A stretch of 64,000 bases of DNA from Actinoplanes lobatus (GCF_014205215.1 NZ_JACHNC010000001.1:4717001-4781000); one strand, 5' to 3'. Counted from the first letter of the stretch, positions 41,496-51,046 are shown. A program made the numbers and translations. Notes: a model not told the origin generated them from the sequence alone.

Positions 41496-42938
41496 TCACC
41501 TTTTTATTGATTTATCAGGTTGAAAGGGGTGTGCTCGCCGTGGTGTCCGGTGGTCCCGCCCCCGGCGCCCGAGCCGCCCCAGCGTGACCTTCCCGGAGAG
41601 CCCCGGCTCGCCGGAGAACAGCCCGGCCCGGAACATCCCGTGCCGGACCCGCTCCTCCACGGCGGCCGCGAACTCGTCCCGCAGCTCACCCTCCGGCAGC
41701 CGTGCCTCCGGCCCTAGATGCTCCTCCGCGACGGCCAGCGCCCCGTCGTGATCACCGTGATCGAGCCGGTTCCGGACCTCGTCGAGGAACGCCGGCCGCC
41801 GGCCCCGGCCGGTGACAGCCGCCAGACACGGCAGTTGCGGGCCGCCGAGCCGCCGCAGGATCTCCTCCCGCCGCAGCTCCACCTCACCGTGATCGAGCGG
41901 CATGAGCGTCCCGTCCACCAGCCCGAGCCGATGAACCTCACCCCGGCACTCGACAAGCCGCTCCCCACCGGCTCCGACCAGGCCGGGCACCCCGGAACGG
42001 CCAGTTGTCAGCATGGCGATGACCGGGTGGAACGCTCCAGAATGGCCGGGCGGCGGGTCGGGGGCGATCTGGCGGGACGCCCCGAAATGGTCCGGCGCCG
42101 GAGGGGCCGCCCCGGAACGGCCCGGCGCCAGCGCCGCAGCCACCAGCGGATGCAGCTGGTCCGGTGTGATCAGTCCGGCATGGAGCAGCTCCAGGTCGGG
42201 CAGAACCCAGGTGGCCGCCCACGGCAGCGCCATCCCGGCCGGATCCCCGCCCCGGTCGGCACGCCGTGGACGATCCTCCCCGAGTACCAGCCGCCGCCCA
42301 CCCCCGAGACGAACGGTGACCGGCCCGTCCCGCCCTTCGGCCGCCCGCAGGATCGCGGCTTCGGCCTCCCAGCGGTGCGCCGCATACCCTTCCGGAGTGG
42401 GCTGCCAGCTGTCCGCGCCACAGCGTTCCCGCAGCTCATCGGCCTGATCGGCGGCCCAGAGATGGGGATGCAGATCGAGCCGGAACCGCCGGTCCGGCCG
42501 AGCGTGAGGATGCGGCCCCGGATCCCGGGAACGCGGCTCCCACAAGGCGAGACTGATCCGCTGTCCGCCCGCGGCCCATCCCGGAGCGGTCCGCGCCACC
42601 AGATGGACGGCCGCTCCCGGATACCGGGCGAGCGTCATGGTCAGACCGGGCCGCAGCAGCCCGTCCGGCGCAACCCGCGGAAGATGCCATCGCAGCAGCT
42701 CAGGCGCCATCCGCCGAAGATCGGCACGAATCGACGCCGCGAACCCACGCCCATAGGCGCGCCCGACGGCCCGAAGATTGAGATCAACGTCCACATGCGC
42801 GGCCGCGCAGGCCCCGGCCCAATCGCCGGCGACCCGTCGCGCGGTAGCGGACTCGATCATCGAAGGCGGCACGCCGAACTCCCGCGCACGCCGCCAGCCC
42901 TGACGACGGGATTCCCCGTTCGCAACCCATGAGCGCAT
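41496..42938 (-). CDS. Hypothetical protein of the MoxR/VWA operon
   Basis: A 480-residue protein with no recognised domain. It begins MRSWVANGESRRQGWRRARE. The middle (150-260) is rich in His, Trp and Arg; residues 275-330 contain repeated Pro/His/Ser-Gly segments (PGRSGAAPPAPDHFGA, PPPGHSGAFHP, TTGRSGVPG) that look recently expanded. It has no signal peptide or TM segment. Being the first gene of the operon, it may be the client or the specificity partner of the MoxR-VWA pair. The ATG at 42938 is preferred because AGGTGAG lies just upstream. Confidence 0.6.
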   Translation of the reverse strand: MRSWVANGESRRQGWRRAREFGVPPSMIESATARRVAGDWAGACAAAHVDVDLNLRAVGRAYGRGFAASIRADLRRMAPELLRWHLPRVAPDGLLRPGLTMTLARYPGAAVHLVARTAPGWAAGGQRISLALWEPRSRDPGPHPHARPDRRFRLDLHPHLWAADQADELRERCGADSWQPTPEGYAAHRWEAEAAILRAAEGRDGPVTVRLGGGRRLVLGEDRPRRADRGGDPAGMALPWAATWVLPDLELLHAGLITPDQLHPLVAAALAPGRSGAAPPAPDHFGASRQIAPDPPPGHSGAFHPVIAMLTTGRSGVPGLVGAGGERLVECRGEVHRLGLVDGTLMPLDHGEVELRREEILRRLGGPQLPCLAAVTGRGRRPAFLDEVRNRLDHGDHDGALAVAEEHLGPEARLPEGELRDEFAAAVEERVRHGMFRAGLFSGEPGLSGKVTLGRLGRRGRDHRTPRRAHPFQPDKSIKR

Positions 42939-43149
42939 CAGCACTCACCTTGTGCGAACAGAACCCCCGATCCACAAACGAAGGTATTCATCGCACGGCA
43001 CTGTACAGCCCCGCTTCCGCAAGTGTCACCCCCAAAACCCGATCACCCATTTGTCCGTCAATTTCTCATTCTTCCTTTTCTTGTACGCGACAATTCGCCC
43101 ACAACCGCAACCACTACGCCCGCCAAGCCGCGCGACCATCCGCAACTCC

Positions 43150-43260
43150 ATGCCGCAGCGCGCCCGCCGGGCCACCTGCCCACTCCATGCCGCAGCGCGC
43201 CCGCCGGGCCACCTGCCCACTCCAGGCCGCAGCGCGCCCGCCGGGCCACCTGCCCACTCC
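43150..43260. repeat. 37-bp tandem repeat, three copies
   Basis: Units start at 43150, 43187 and 43224 and differ only at the second base (ATGCCGC or AGGCCGC). Core: GCGCGCCCGCCGGGCCACCT. Open frames over it encode only low-complexity sequence. The stretch from 42945 to 43149 holds no gene. Confidence 0.9.
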
Positions 43261-43301
43261 AGGCCGTCGCCCACACGCCGGCACCCCACCACCCGCACCC
43301 C

Positions 43302-43640
43302 GTCCAAGATCGCGAGAGGGCGGAGAGGTGCGGGAGGGTAGCGGCTGGCGCCGCGCCCGCCGGGCGCGATCTTGGGCGATCGGCCACCTCCGTCGGTGGG
43401 GAGACGTCCAAGATCGTGGAAGGTGCGGGAGGTGCGGGAGGGTAGCGGCTGGCGTCGTGCCCGCCGGGCGCGATCTTGGGCGATCGGCCACCTCCGTCGG
43501 TGGGGAGACGTCCAAGATCGTGGAAGGTGCGGGAGGTGCGGGAGGGTAGCGGCTGGCGTCGTGCCCGCCGGGCGCGATCTTGGGCGATCGGCCACCTCCG
43601 TCGGTGGGGAGACGTCCAAGATCGTGGAAGGTGCGGGAGG
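43302..43640. repeat. Second GTCCAAGATC palindromic repeat array
   Basis: A 104-bp unit is repeated three times (CGATCTTGGG at 43367, 43471 and 43575; GTCCAAGATC after each). Each unit contains the palindrome CGATCTTGGGCGATCGG...GTCCAAGATCG enclosing CCACCTCCGTCGGTGGGG. It shares the half-site and inner CCACC/GGTGG stem with the 38339-38850 array. A related 19-bp repeat with GGAGGGCTGG occurs at 43672-43727. From 43730 to 44354 the sequence is noticeably AT-richer and shows no convincing gene. Confidence 0.85.
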
Positions 43641-44354
43641 TGCGGGAGGGTAGCCGGCGCGGGGGTGGTGGGAGGGCTGGCGTTGCAGGGAGGGCTGGAG
43701 TCGCAGGGAGGGCTGGAGTCGCAGTGAGGGTGGCCGAACGGGCGGGGTGAGTGGGGTGTGGTTGGGGGCGGCGTCGCGCGTACCGATGAAGGTGCGTGAG
43801 TGAAGCCTGAAGGGCGACCGCGGATGGGGAACGGCGGCTCGTCACCCATGCGGGGGAACGGGGTAATCCTTTACGGGCAATGGGTGCGTGATCCAATTTC
43901 GGGTGATCATGAATGGATTGGATAACGGTCCGGTTGCGGCGAGGGAAGCGTTATCACTTTCAGGTGATCGGAATGGCTATATTCGATCAGTTCGCTGTAC
44001 CTTTGGTCCAGATAAATCGGGACATCGCCCAGGTTTCTGGTGAGTAACTGATCGATGTCCCGGTCATTTCGGCCCCCTGAATCGTTGATCCGGCATACCT
44101 GACTCGTTCGATCGGCTATCACTGTGTGCGGAGAGTGCTCCGTACCGTTACGTTAAGTATGTGCCCGGTGGAGATCTCCATGGCACGAATGAGGGTTGAG
44201 CTGGGTGAACGACCGTTTTCCCGGATCAATGGAAGATCTGTCGACCCGCGATCGTCCGAATGGACACGGGGCGATAGAAAGGTATGTGCATCCAACGTTC
44301 CTGACAGGTCGACGAACCGGCCGGAAGCCGGCGTCCCTCGGCAAGGGTGGTGTG

Positions 44355-44960
44355 ATGATCCGGGTCGTTGTGGTGAGAGACGAGGGATACTTCGGTGTCC
44401 CGGTGCGAGCGTTCCTCGAGACCGAACCGGACATGCACTACGTCGACACTCTCCCGATCGGCGCCGATCTGGCGCAGCGTGCCGCCCAACTGTGGCCGGC
44501 CGTCGTCGTGATCGACACGCAGTACATGGTGAGTCAGGTCCTGCCGATAGCCGACGAGATGCACACCGCGATCCCGTCCTGCTCGATGCTGCTGCTGTGT
44601 GATCCGTCGAAGCGGGGCATGCTGCCGCCCCGCCGGTGGAACGGTGGGCTGAACTTCCTGGTCAAGGACTCGTCACCGGCCATGCTGGCGGACGCGGTAC
44701 GGCGTCTGGCCCGCGGCGAGCGGGTGGTGTCGCCGATGTTGCAGGCCGCCTCGCTGAACACCGATCGGGGCCTGAGCACCCGGGAGCTGGAGGTCCTCGG
44801 CCTGGCCGCGGAGGGCGAGTCGGTGAAGGAGATCGCCGGCCGGCTCTACCTGTCCGGCGGGACGGTGCGCAACTATCTGTCCGCGATCATCTCCAAGACC
44901 GGGGCACGTAACCGGCTGGACGCCATCCGCATCGCCCGCAAGGAGGGATGGCTTCGCTGA
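44355..44960 (+). CDS. LuxR-family response regulator, orphan
   Basis: A 201-residue regulator. The receiver begins MIRVVVVRDEGYFGVPVRAF, with the acceptor Asp in VVVIDTQ and the Lys in FLVKDSS; it is less conserved than usual in loop regions. The LuxR domain is LSTRELEVLGLAAEGESVKE then GGTVRNYLSAIISKTGARNR, DesR-like. The ATG at 44355 is chosen for its ribosome site (GGCAAGGGTGG). No kinase gene is adjacent. It could control the VanZ and polysaccharide genes downstream. Confidence 0.85.
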   Translation: MIRVVVVRDEGYFGVPVRAFLETEPDMHYVDTLPIGADLAQRAAQLWPAVVVIDTQYMVSQVLPIADEMHTAIPSCSMLLLCDPSKRGMLPPRRWNGGLNFLVKDSSPAMLADAVRRLARGERVVSPMLQAASLNTDRGLSTRELEVLGLAAEGESVKEIAGRLYLSGGTVRNYLSAIISKTGARNRLDAIRIARKEGWLR

Positions 44961-44988
44961 CCGGTGCGGCCGGGTAGCGTGGGAACGG

Positions 44989-45570
44989 ATGCCAGTCCAT
45001 CGACTCGACATTCCGGCGCTGCCCGTTCTGCTGCCTCTGGGTGTCATTCTGATGATCGTTTCCACGGTGTTGCTGTACCGCCGCGGGCAGTTGACCCCGG
45101 GCCGGCTCGCCGTTTTCTGGCTCGCCGGGTGGTACGCGGTGGCCATTCTCGGCGCGACGATGCTCCCGATGACTTTGTCCTGGGGCCCGGGCGCCGGTGA
45201 CCCGGACCTGGAGCGGATCCTCTGGGTGCCGGTCGAGGACATGCGCCGCCGCGACTTCGTGCTGAACATGATGATGACGCTGCCGCTCGGTGCGCTTCTG
45301 CACATGGTCTTCAGGGTGCGTGGCTGGGGGCCGGTGGTGGGAATCGGCTTCGCGCTCAGCCTCGGAATCGAGTCGGCCCAGCTGTTCCTGCTGCTGACCC
45401 TGCACGGTCTGCGCTGGGCCGACGTGCACGATCTGACGTCGAACACGCTCGGCACCGTGGTGGGTTACCTGATATTCCGCCGGCTCATGCGTTTCGCACA
45501 TTTCCGCCGGGCAGTGGAAAACTGTTCTTTCGTCCGAACCGGCCGCGGTAGCCCAGCAGCGGTGCGATGA
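44989..45570 (+). CDS. VanZ family membrane protein
   Basis: A 193-residue protein with four to five TM segments. It contains the VanZ motif NMMMTLPLGALLHMV and SLGIESAQLFL followed by RWADVHDLTSNTLGTVVGYL, which are the defining region. VanZ-type proteins are linked to glycopeptide (teicoplanin) resistance and to cell-surface polysaccharide genes. Its last 86 bases overlap the glycosyltransferase gene on the other strand, so one of the two C-termini may be extended relative to ancestors. Confidence 0.85.
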   Translation: MPVHRLDIPALPVLLPLGVILMIVSTVLLYRRGQLTPGRLAVFWLAGWYAVAILGATMLPMTLSWGPGAGDPDLERILWVPVEDMRRRDFVLNMMMTLPLGALLHMVFRVRGWGPVVGIGFALSLGIESAQLFLLLTLHGLRWADVHDLTSNTLGTVVGYLIFRRLMRFAHFRRAVENCSFVRTGRGSPAAVR

Positions 45571-46675
45571 CCCGGCGGGGCCCGGGCCGGTCGCCGATCC
45601 GCTCGTAGAGCCGGCCGACCGAGGCGGCCAGGTGGTCCGCGTCGTACCGGACTCCCGCCGATCGGGCCGGCAGCCGGCGCCCGCGGCGTTCGGCCAGGCA
45701 GAGCACCTCGGCGCGCAGCGCCCGCGGCAGCGACTCCCGGTCCAGGGAGAGCCGGTGGGTGCCGCGGACCGCCGCGCGCGCCGCCACCCGCTCCTCCAGC
45801 GGCATGCACGAGCCGTAGACGGCGGGCAGCCCGGAGGCGATCGCCTCCAGGGTGGCCGTGCCGAAGGCGGTGTGGTCGGGTGAGGCGAAGACGTCCATGG
45901 CGCAGAGCATCTCCCGTGGATGAGCGACCGCCCCGGCGAACAGCACTCGGTCGGCGACACCCTCGATCACCGCGAGCCGTTCCAGGGCGGCGCGCGCCGA
46001 ACCGTCGCCGGCCAGCAGCAGCACCGTCTCCGGCACCTCGGCGACCGCACGGATCAGCAGGTCGAACCGCTTGTCCGGTTCGAGCCGCCCGAGTCCGCCG
46101 ATCACCGGCACGTCCGGCGCCACGCCGAGCCGGGCCCGGGCCGCCGCCCGCAGCGCCGGGTCGAACCGGAACTCGCGGGCGTCGATCGCCTTCGGGATCA
46201 TGGTGATGCGCCGCTCCGGGACGCCCCACGAGCGCAGCCGCCCGGCGATCGCCGGGGACGCCGCGATGGTGACCTGGCCGAGGCGCTCACCGGCCAGGTA
46301 GAGGGCGCGGACCGCGGGGGAGACCCGGCGGCCCTCGATGGTCTCGGTGCCCAGGTGGTGCTCGGTCGCCACCACGTGCGGGACACCGGCCAGCCGGGCC
46401 GCGATCCGGCCCTGCACGCACGCCCGGTACAGGTGGGTGTGCACCACGTCGTACCGGCCGGCGCGCATCAGCTGCCGCAGCCGCCGGACCGCCGCCGGGT
46501 CGTGGTCGCGCGTCGTGGTGATCCGGTGCACCCGGACGCCGTCCGGCACGTCTCCGGCGCCGGCCGGCGCCAGGGTGACCACCTCGCTCTCGTACGGCAG
46601 CCGGCGCACCAGCAACCGCAATTGCTGCCCGGCTCCACCCGGCTCCAGCGTGCTGATCACATGCAGCACCCTCAT
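45485..46675 (-). CDS. GT4 family glycosyltransferase
   Basis: A 396-residue GT-B glycosyltransferase. It starts MRVLHVISTLEPGGAGQQLR (nucleotide-sugar fold), with VIGGLGRLEPDKRFDLLIRA for the donor domain and the E(x7)E motif region AFGTATLEAIASGLPAV. It would add a sugar in surface polysaccharide synthesis. The ATG at 46675 has GGGGGA 8 bases upstream. It is divergent from the polysaccharide operon starting at 47106 and overlaps vanZ-like by 86 bases. Confidence 0.88.
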   Translation of the reverse strand: MRVLHVISTLEPGGAGQQLRLLVRRLPYESEVVTLAPAGAGDVPDGVRVHRITTTRDHDPAAVRRLRQLMRAGRYDVVHTHLYRACVQGRIAARLAGVPHVVATEHHLGTETIEGRRVSPAVRALYLAGERLGQVTIAASPAIAGRLRSWGVPERRITMIPKAIDAREFRFDPALRAAARARLGVAPDVPVIGGLGRLEPDKRFDLLIRAVAEVPETVLLLAGDGSARAALERLAVIEGVADRVLFAGAVAHPREMLCAMDVFASPDHTAFGTATLEAIASGLPAVYGSCMPLEERVAARAAVRGTHRLSLDRESLPRALRAEVLCLAERRGRRLPARSAGVRYDADHLAASVGRLYERIGDRPGPRRVIAPLLGYRGRFGRKNSFPLPGGNVRNA

Positions 46676-47105
46676 GTCTTTGTCCCCCGGTCGCATTCTC
46701 GACAGAACGCTTGCGACACCCGCGCTCAAGACGCTGCCGGAAACTGCGTCGCAACGGAAGTCTCAGATGTCACGCCTAAAGTGAGTCCTTCTCATCGTGG
46801 CTATGACATCCTCCGCCGAATGGCCATCCACAGCCATCCGGAAGTATCTCGCGAAAATGCCGATCAAGGCCCTGTCCTCAATAGAACGGCGAACATGAGG
46901 TTTCCTCGCATAGCCCATGACAATTGCTACTGTAAACCGACCTCGCTGACTGGAACTCTAAATTTGCGAAAGGTCGATAGGACGTTACGCAGACGAGTCG
47001 CTGCCCGCATTTCAATGTCCGGAAATGCATTTGCGCCGACTCGTTTTTCCTTGTCGAGCGAAGGATCCGCGGCCGGCCGCGCCGGCATCGTACGAGGGGG
47101 AATCC
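46676..47105. other. AT-richer divergent intergenic region
   Basis: This 430-base gap between the glycosyltransferase and the dehydratase gene is clearly richer in A and T than its surroundings, as expected for a regulated promoter zone. A possible plus-strand -10 (TACTGT near 46928) is seen, without a clear -35. No gene is supported; the long frames that cross it lack protein-like pattern and ribosome sites. Confidence 0.4.
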
Positions 47106-49061
47106 ATGCAGGTACGGCGACGAGCGTCCGGCGAACCAACCGCCGACGCGACTCCCGGCGAGTGGCGCGGCCCGGGTCCACACCCGGTCCCGTGGCACCG
47201 CCGGGCTCTGCCGGGCCGCGCCGCGCGGGCGCTCACCGACGCGGCGGCCCTGGCCACCGCGCTGCTGATCGCCACGCTGCTGCGGCACGACGGGCACATC
47301 GGCAACGTCGATCTCACCGGTCTGGTGGTGCTGTCCGCGATCGTCGCGGCCGTGCACACGCTGGCCGGCATCAATTTCGGGCTCTACACCGGCCGGTGGG
47401 CGTACGGCTGCTTCGAGGAGATCGCCGCACTGGTCAAGACCTCCGCCGTGACCGTGCCGGCGGTGCTGGTCCTGGACACCCTGCTGGGCCGGCTCGTGCC
47501 GCGCTCGGCGATCATCGCGGCCGGCATGTTCGCGCTGGTGCTCACCGCCGGCGTCCGCTACATGGTCCGCTCGCTCCAGGACAGCCGGCTGCGGCCGTCG
47601 CCGGACCGCGGCGCCCGGGTCGTGGTGATGGGCGCCGGGGAGGGCGCCACCTCGGTCATCCGGGCCATGCTGCGCAGCCCGTCCAGCCCGTACGTGCCGG
47701 TGGCCCTGCTCGACGACGACCCGGCCAAGCGCACCTTCCGGGTGATGGGCGTGCCGGTCGTCGGCACCCGCGACGACATGGCCGACGTGGTCCGCCGGTT
47801 CCGCGCCGAGGCGGTGGTGATCGCCATCCCGAGCGCCAGCGCCGACCTGATCCGGGCGCTCACCGAACTGGCCCAGCCGCTCAACGTGGACCTCAAGGTG
47901 GTTCCGCCGGTGGTGGAGCTGTTCGGGCGTACCGTCCGGGTCGAGGACATCCGCCCGGTCAGCCACGAGGACCTGCTCGGCCGCCGCGAGGTCGGCATCG
48001 ACCTGGAGGCCGTCGCCGGATACCTGTCCGGCCGCCGGGTGCTGGTCACCGGCGCCGGCGGCTCGATCGGCTCGGAACTGTGCCGCCAGGTGGCCCGGTT
48101 CAACCCGGCCCAGCTGGTGATGCTGGACCGCGACGAGTCCGGCCTGCACGCCGTGCAGCTGACCCTGGACGGCCGCGGTCAGCTCGACGACCGCAACCTG
48201 GTGGTCGCCGACATCCGCGACGAGCAGCGCCTCGACGAGGTGTTCGCCGAGCACAAACCGCAGGTGGTCTTCCACGCGGCGGCCCTCAAGCACCTGCCGC
48301 TGCTGGAGATGCACCCGTCCGAGGCGCTCAAGACCAACATCATCGGGACGTACCAGATCCTCCAGACCGCGATGCGGCACGGCGTCGACCGGCTGGTCAA
48401 CATCTCCACCGACAAGGCCGCCGACCCGTGCAGCGTCCTCGGCTACTCCAAGCGGATCACCGAGCGGCTCACCGCGGCCGCCGACGCCCTGGTCCCCGGC
48501 ACCTATTGCAGCGTCCGGTTCGGCAACGTGCTCGGATCCCGCGGCTCGGTGCTCACCGCCTTCGCGGCGCAGGTCGAGGCGGGCGGCCCGATCACCGTCA
48601 CCCACCCGGACGTGACCCGCTACTTCATGACCGTCCAGGAGGCGGTGCGGCTGGTCATCCAGGCCGGCGCCCTGGAGAGCAAGGGCGAGGTGCTGATCCT
48701 CGACATGGGCGAGCCGGTACGCATCGCCGACGTCGCCAAGCGCATCGCCGACGCCGCCGACCAGCACATCCAGATCGTCTACACCGGTCTGCGGCCGGCC
48801 GAGAAGCTGGCCGAGGTGCTGCTCGGGCCGGACGAGCCGGACCACCGGCCCAACCACCCGCTGATCTCGCAGGCGCCGGTACCGCAGCTGGACGGTGCCG
48901 TGCTGTCCCTGCTCGACCCGTCATCGCCCCGGGAGGACCTGATCGCCGTCCTGCACTGGCTCGCCGCGAGCCCGGCGCTGCCGAAGAAGCCGCACCCGGT
49001 CATCGCCGGCAAACAGCGCCGCACCGAGACCGCCGCCGTCCCACCGGGCCGGCGTCCGTGA
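47106..49061 (+). CDS. CapD/PglF-type nucleoside-diphosphate-sugar 4,6-dehydratase
   Basis: A 651-residue membrane protein. Residues 35-165 hold four TM segments; a CoA-binding-like Rossmann domain follows (VVVMGAGEGATSVIRAML), then an SDR domain with VLVTGAGGSIGSELCRQ, ISTDKAADP and YSKRITE. This is the FlaA1/CapD/WbpM layout, converting UDP-GlcNAc to a 4-keto-6-deoxy sugar for capsule or glycan synthesis. The ATG at 47106 has AGGGGGA upstream. First gene of a four- or five-gene polysaccharide operon. Confidence 0.88.
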   Translation: MQVRRRASGEPTADATPGEWRGPGPHPVPWHRRALPGRAARALTDAAALATALLIATLLRHDGHIGNVDLTGLVVLSAIVAAVHTLAGINFGLYTGRWAYGCFEEIAALVKTSAVTVPAVLVLDTLLGRLVPRSAIIAAGMFALVLTAGVRYMVRSLQDSRLRPSPDRGARVVVMGAGEGATSVIRAMLRSPSSPYVPVALLDDDPAKRTFRVMGVPVVGTRDDMADVVRRFRAEAVVIAIPSASADLIRALTELAQPLNVDLKVVPPVVELFGRTVRVEDIRPVSHEDLLGRREVGIDLEAVAGYLSGRRVLVTGAGGSIGSELCRQVARFNPAQLVMLDRDESGLHAVQLTLDGRGQLDDRNLVVADIRDEQRLDEVFAEHKPQVVFHAAALKHLPLLEMHPSEALKTNIIGTYQILQTAMRHGVDRLVNISTDKAADPCSVLGYSKRITERLTAAADALVPGTYCSVRFGNVLGSRGSVLTAFAAQVEAGGPITVTHPDVTRYFMTVQEAVRLVIQAGALESKGEVLILDMGEPVRIADVAKRIADAADQHIQIVYTGLRPAEKLAEVLLGPDEPDHRPNHPLISQAPVPQLDGAVLSLLDPSSPREDLIAVLHWLAASPALPKKPHPVIAGKQRRTETAAVPPGRRP

Positions 49062-49123
49062 AGAACCGGCGCTACGGGCGCCGCCTCCGCAAGGCCCGGA
49101 AAATGTTTAAGGAGAACACGCCC

Positions 49124-50383
49124 ATGCTGCGGGTCGTCATCGCCGGTCAGGGTTACGTGGGACTGCCACTCGCGGTCCGCGCGGCCGAGGTCGGGCACAC
49201 CGTCGTCGGGTTCGACGTCGACGACGAGCGGATCAAACGGCTCGCCGCCGGGGAGTCGTACGTGGACGACATCTCCTCCGCCCACCTGCAACGCGTCCTC
49301 GCGAACGGCTCGTTCCACCCGTCGTCGGACCCCCGCGCGTGCGCCGGCTTCGACGTCGCGGTGATCGCCGTGCCGACACCGCTGCGCGATGGCAGCCCCG
49401 ACCTCACCTACATCGAGGACTCGGCCCGCACCCTGGCCCGCTACCTGCGGCCGGGCGCCACCGTGGCGCTGGAGTCCACCACCTACCCGGGCACCACCAC
49501 CGAGCTGGTCGCGCCGCTGCTGGAGGAGGGCTCCGGGCTGATCGCCGGCGTCGACTTCCACCTCGGCTACAGCCCCGAGCGCATCGACCCGGGCAACCGG
49601 GAGTGGAACCTCGCCACCACGCCCAAGGTGGTCTCCGGTATCAACCCGGCCTCCCTGGAGCGGGTGCAGGCCTTCTACGCCTCGGTTGTTCAGCAGACCG
49701 TACCGGTCTCCGACCCCAAGGTCGCCGAACTGGCCAAGCTCCTCGAGAACACCTTCCGGCACGTCAACATCGCCCTGGTCAACGAACTCGCGGTGTACGC
49801 GCACGACCTCGGCATCGACGTCTGGGAGGCGATCGCGGCCGCCAGTTCGAAGCCGTTCGGCTACATGCGGTTCACCCCCGGCCCCGGCGTCGGCGGCCAC
49901 TGCCTGCCGATCGACCCGTCCTACCTGTCGTGGCGGGTGCAGCGGACCCTCGGGCAGAGCTTCCGCTTCGTCGAGCTGGCCAACGACATCAACAACCACA
50001 TGCCCGACTACGTGGTACGCCGCCTGGTCGCCGCCCTCAACAAGCGCCGTAAGGCGGTCAACGGGTCGCGGATCCTGCTGCTCGGCCTGGCCTACAAGAA
50101 GAACAGCGGCGACGCCCGGGAGTCGCCGGCCCGCCGCGTCGCGTCCCTGCTGCTGGACATGGGCGCCGAGGTCCGGGCCACCGATCCGCACGTGGTCGAG
50201 GACGCCCACGTCGACAGCCGGGTCGGCATGGTCCCGCTCATCGCCGACCAGATCGCCGCCGCCGACGCCGTGGTGCTGCTCGCCGACCACGACGACTTCG
50301 ACCTCGACCTGGTCCTGGAACACGCGCAATACGTGCTGGACACCCGGCACCGCCTGACCGGCCCGAACGTCGAGTCACTGTAG
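49124..50383 (+). CDS. UDP-sugar 6-dehydrogenase (WecC/UDP-GlcDH type)
   Basis: A 419-residue enzyme that oxidises a UDP-hexose to a UDP-uronic acid with two NAD+. The N-terminal NAD site is VVIAGQGYVGLPLA; the active-site cysteine lies in GPGVGGHCLPIDP; the C-terminal domain shows LLLGLAYKKNSGDARESP. The pattern ESTTYPGTT and HLGYSPERIDPG is nearer to UDP-N-acetylmannosamine/GlcNAc dehydrogenases than to UDP-glucose ones. An upstream in-frame GTG (49058) overlaps the previous stop, but AAGGAGA 8 bases before 49124 supports this start. Confidence 0.88.
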   Translation: MLRVVIAGQGYVGLPLAVRAAEVGHTVVGFDVDDERIKRLAAGESYVDDISSAHLQRVLANGSFHPSSDPRACAGFDVAVIAVPTPLRDGSPDLTYIEDSARTLARYLRPGATVALESTTYPGTTTELVAPLLEEGSGLIAGVDFHLGYSPERIDPGNREWNLATTPKVVSGINPASLERVQAFYASVVQQTVPVSDPKVAELAKLLENTFRHVNIALVNELAVYAHDLGIDVWEAIAAASSKPFGYMRFTPGPGVGGHCLPIDPSYLSWRVQRTLGQSFRFVELANDINNHMPDYVVRRLVAALNKRRKAVNGSRILLLGLAYKKNSGDARESPARRVASLLLDMGAEVRATDPHVVEDAHVDSRVGMVPLIADQIAAADAVVLLADHDDFDLDLVLEHAQYVLDTRHRLTGPNVESL

Positions 50384-50398
50384 GAGAAGAGGAACATC

Positions 50399-51046
50399 GT
50401 GCGCCTGATCTGGAACGGCCTCAACCGGCTGACCGCCCTGCTCCTTCTTCTCCTGCTCGCCCCGGTGATGCTGGCCCTGGCCGCCTGGATCCGGATCGCC
50501 GACGGCAAGGGTGTCCTCTTCGTCCAGGACCGCGCCGGCAAGGGCGGCGTACCGTTCCGGATGCTCAAGTTCCGCTCGATGGTGCACAACTCGGTGGCGA
50601 TGAGCGCCGAGCTGGGCATCGACGACCCGTTCGGCCTGGTCGAGAACGATCCGCGGATCACCCGGTGCGGCCGGTTCCTGCGGCGGACCAGCCTGGACGA
50701 GCTGCCCCAGCTGATCAACGTGCTGCGCGGGCAGATGAACCTGGTCGGCCCCCGCCCGGACGTGCTGCCGCAGGTCGCCTGCTACTCGCCGGAGGACGCC
50801 CGCCGCCTCGAGGTGAAGCCCGGCATCACCGGCTGGGCGCAGGTCAACGGCCGCGACGACATCGACTGGGCGCAGCGGTTCGTCCTGGACCGCTGGTACG
50901 TCGACAACTGGTCGCCCCTGCTCGACCTGAGGATCGTGTGGCGGACCGCGGTCAGCCTGAACCGTGACGAGCCGCCGGTCCACGTCGACCAGCTCAACGT
51001 CACCCGCCAGCAGGCCCCCGCGGAGGAAGTCAGCCGTGTCGGCTGA
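50399..51046 (+). CDS. Priming sugar transferase (bacterial sugar transferase family)
   Basis: A 215-residue monotopic transferase that links the first sugar phosphate to undecaprenyl phosphate. One hydrophobic segment lies at residues 10-30. The conserved family stretch includes FRMLKFRSMV, LRRTSLDELPQLINVLRGQM, NLVGPRPDVLPQ and the C-terminal KPGITGWAQVNGRDD. It is the short PglC-like form without extra TM helices. GGAGAAGAGG precedes the GTG. Its stop overlaps the next gene. Confidence 0.9.
   Translation: MRLIWNGLNRLTALLLLLLLAPVMLALAAWIRIADGKGVLFVQDRAGKGGVPFRMLKFRSMVHNSVAMSAELGIDDPFGLVENDPRITRCGRFLRRTSLDELPQLINVLRGQMNLVGPRPDVLPQVACYSPEDARRLEVKPGITGWAQVNGRDDIDWAQRFVLDRWYVDNWSPLLDLRIVWRTAVSLNRDEPPVHVDQLNVTRQQAPAEEVSRVG

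Noticed and set aside
43026..43896. Several open frames encoding repeated ILDVSPPTEVADRPRS-like peptides
   Set aside because: They are translations of the 104-bp noncoding tandem repeat in various frames, with no ribosome sites.
45920..49050. Long plus-strand frame leading in frame into the UDP-sugar dehydrogenase
   Set aside because: Only the part from 49124 is protein-like; upstream it crosses the glycosyltransferase antisense and the dehydratase in the wrong frame.
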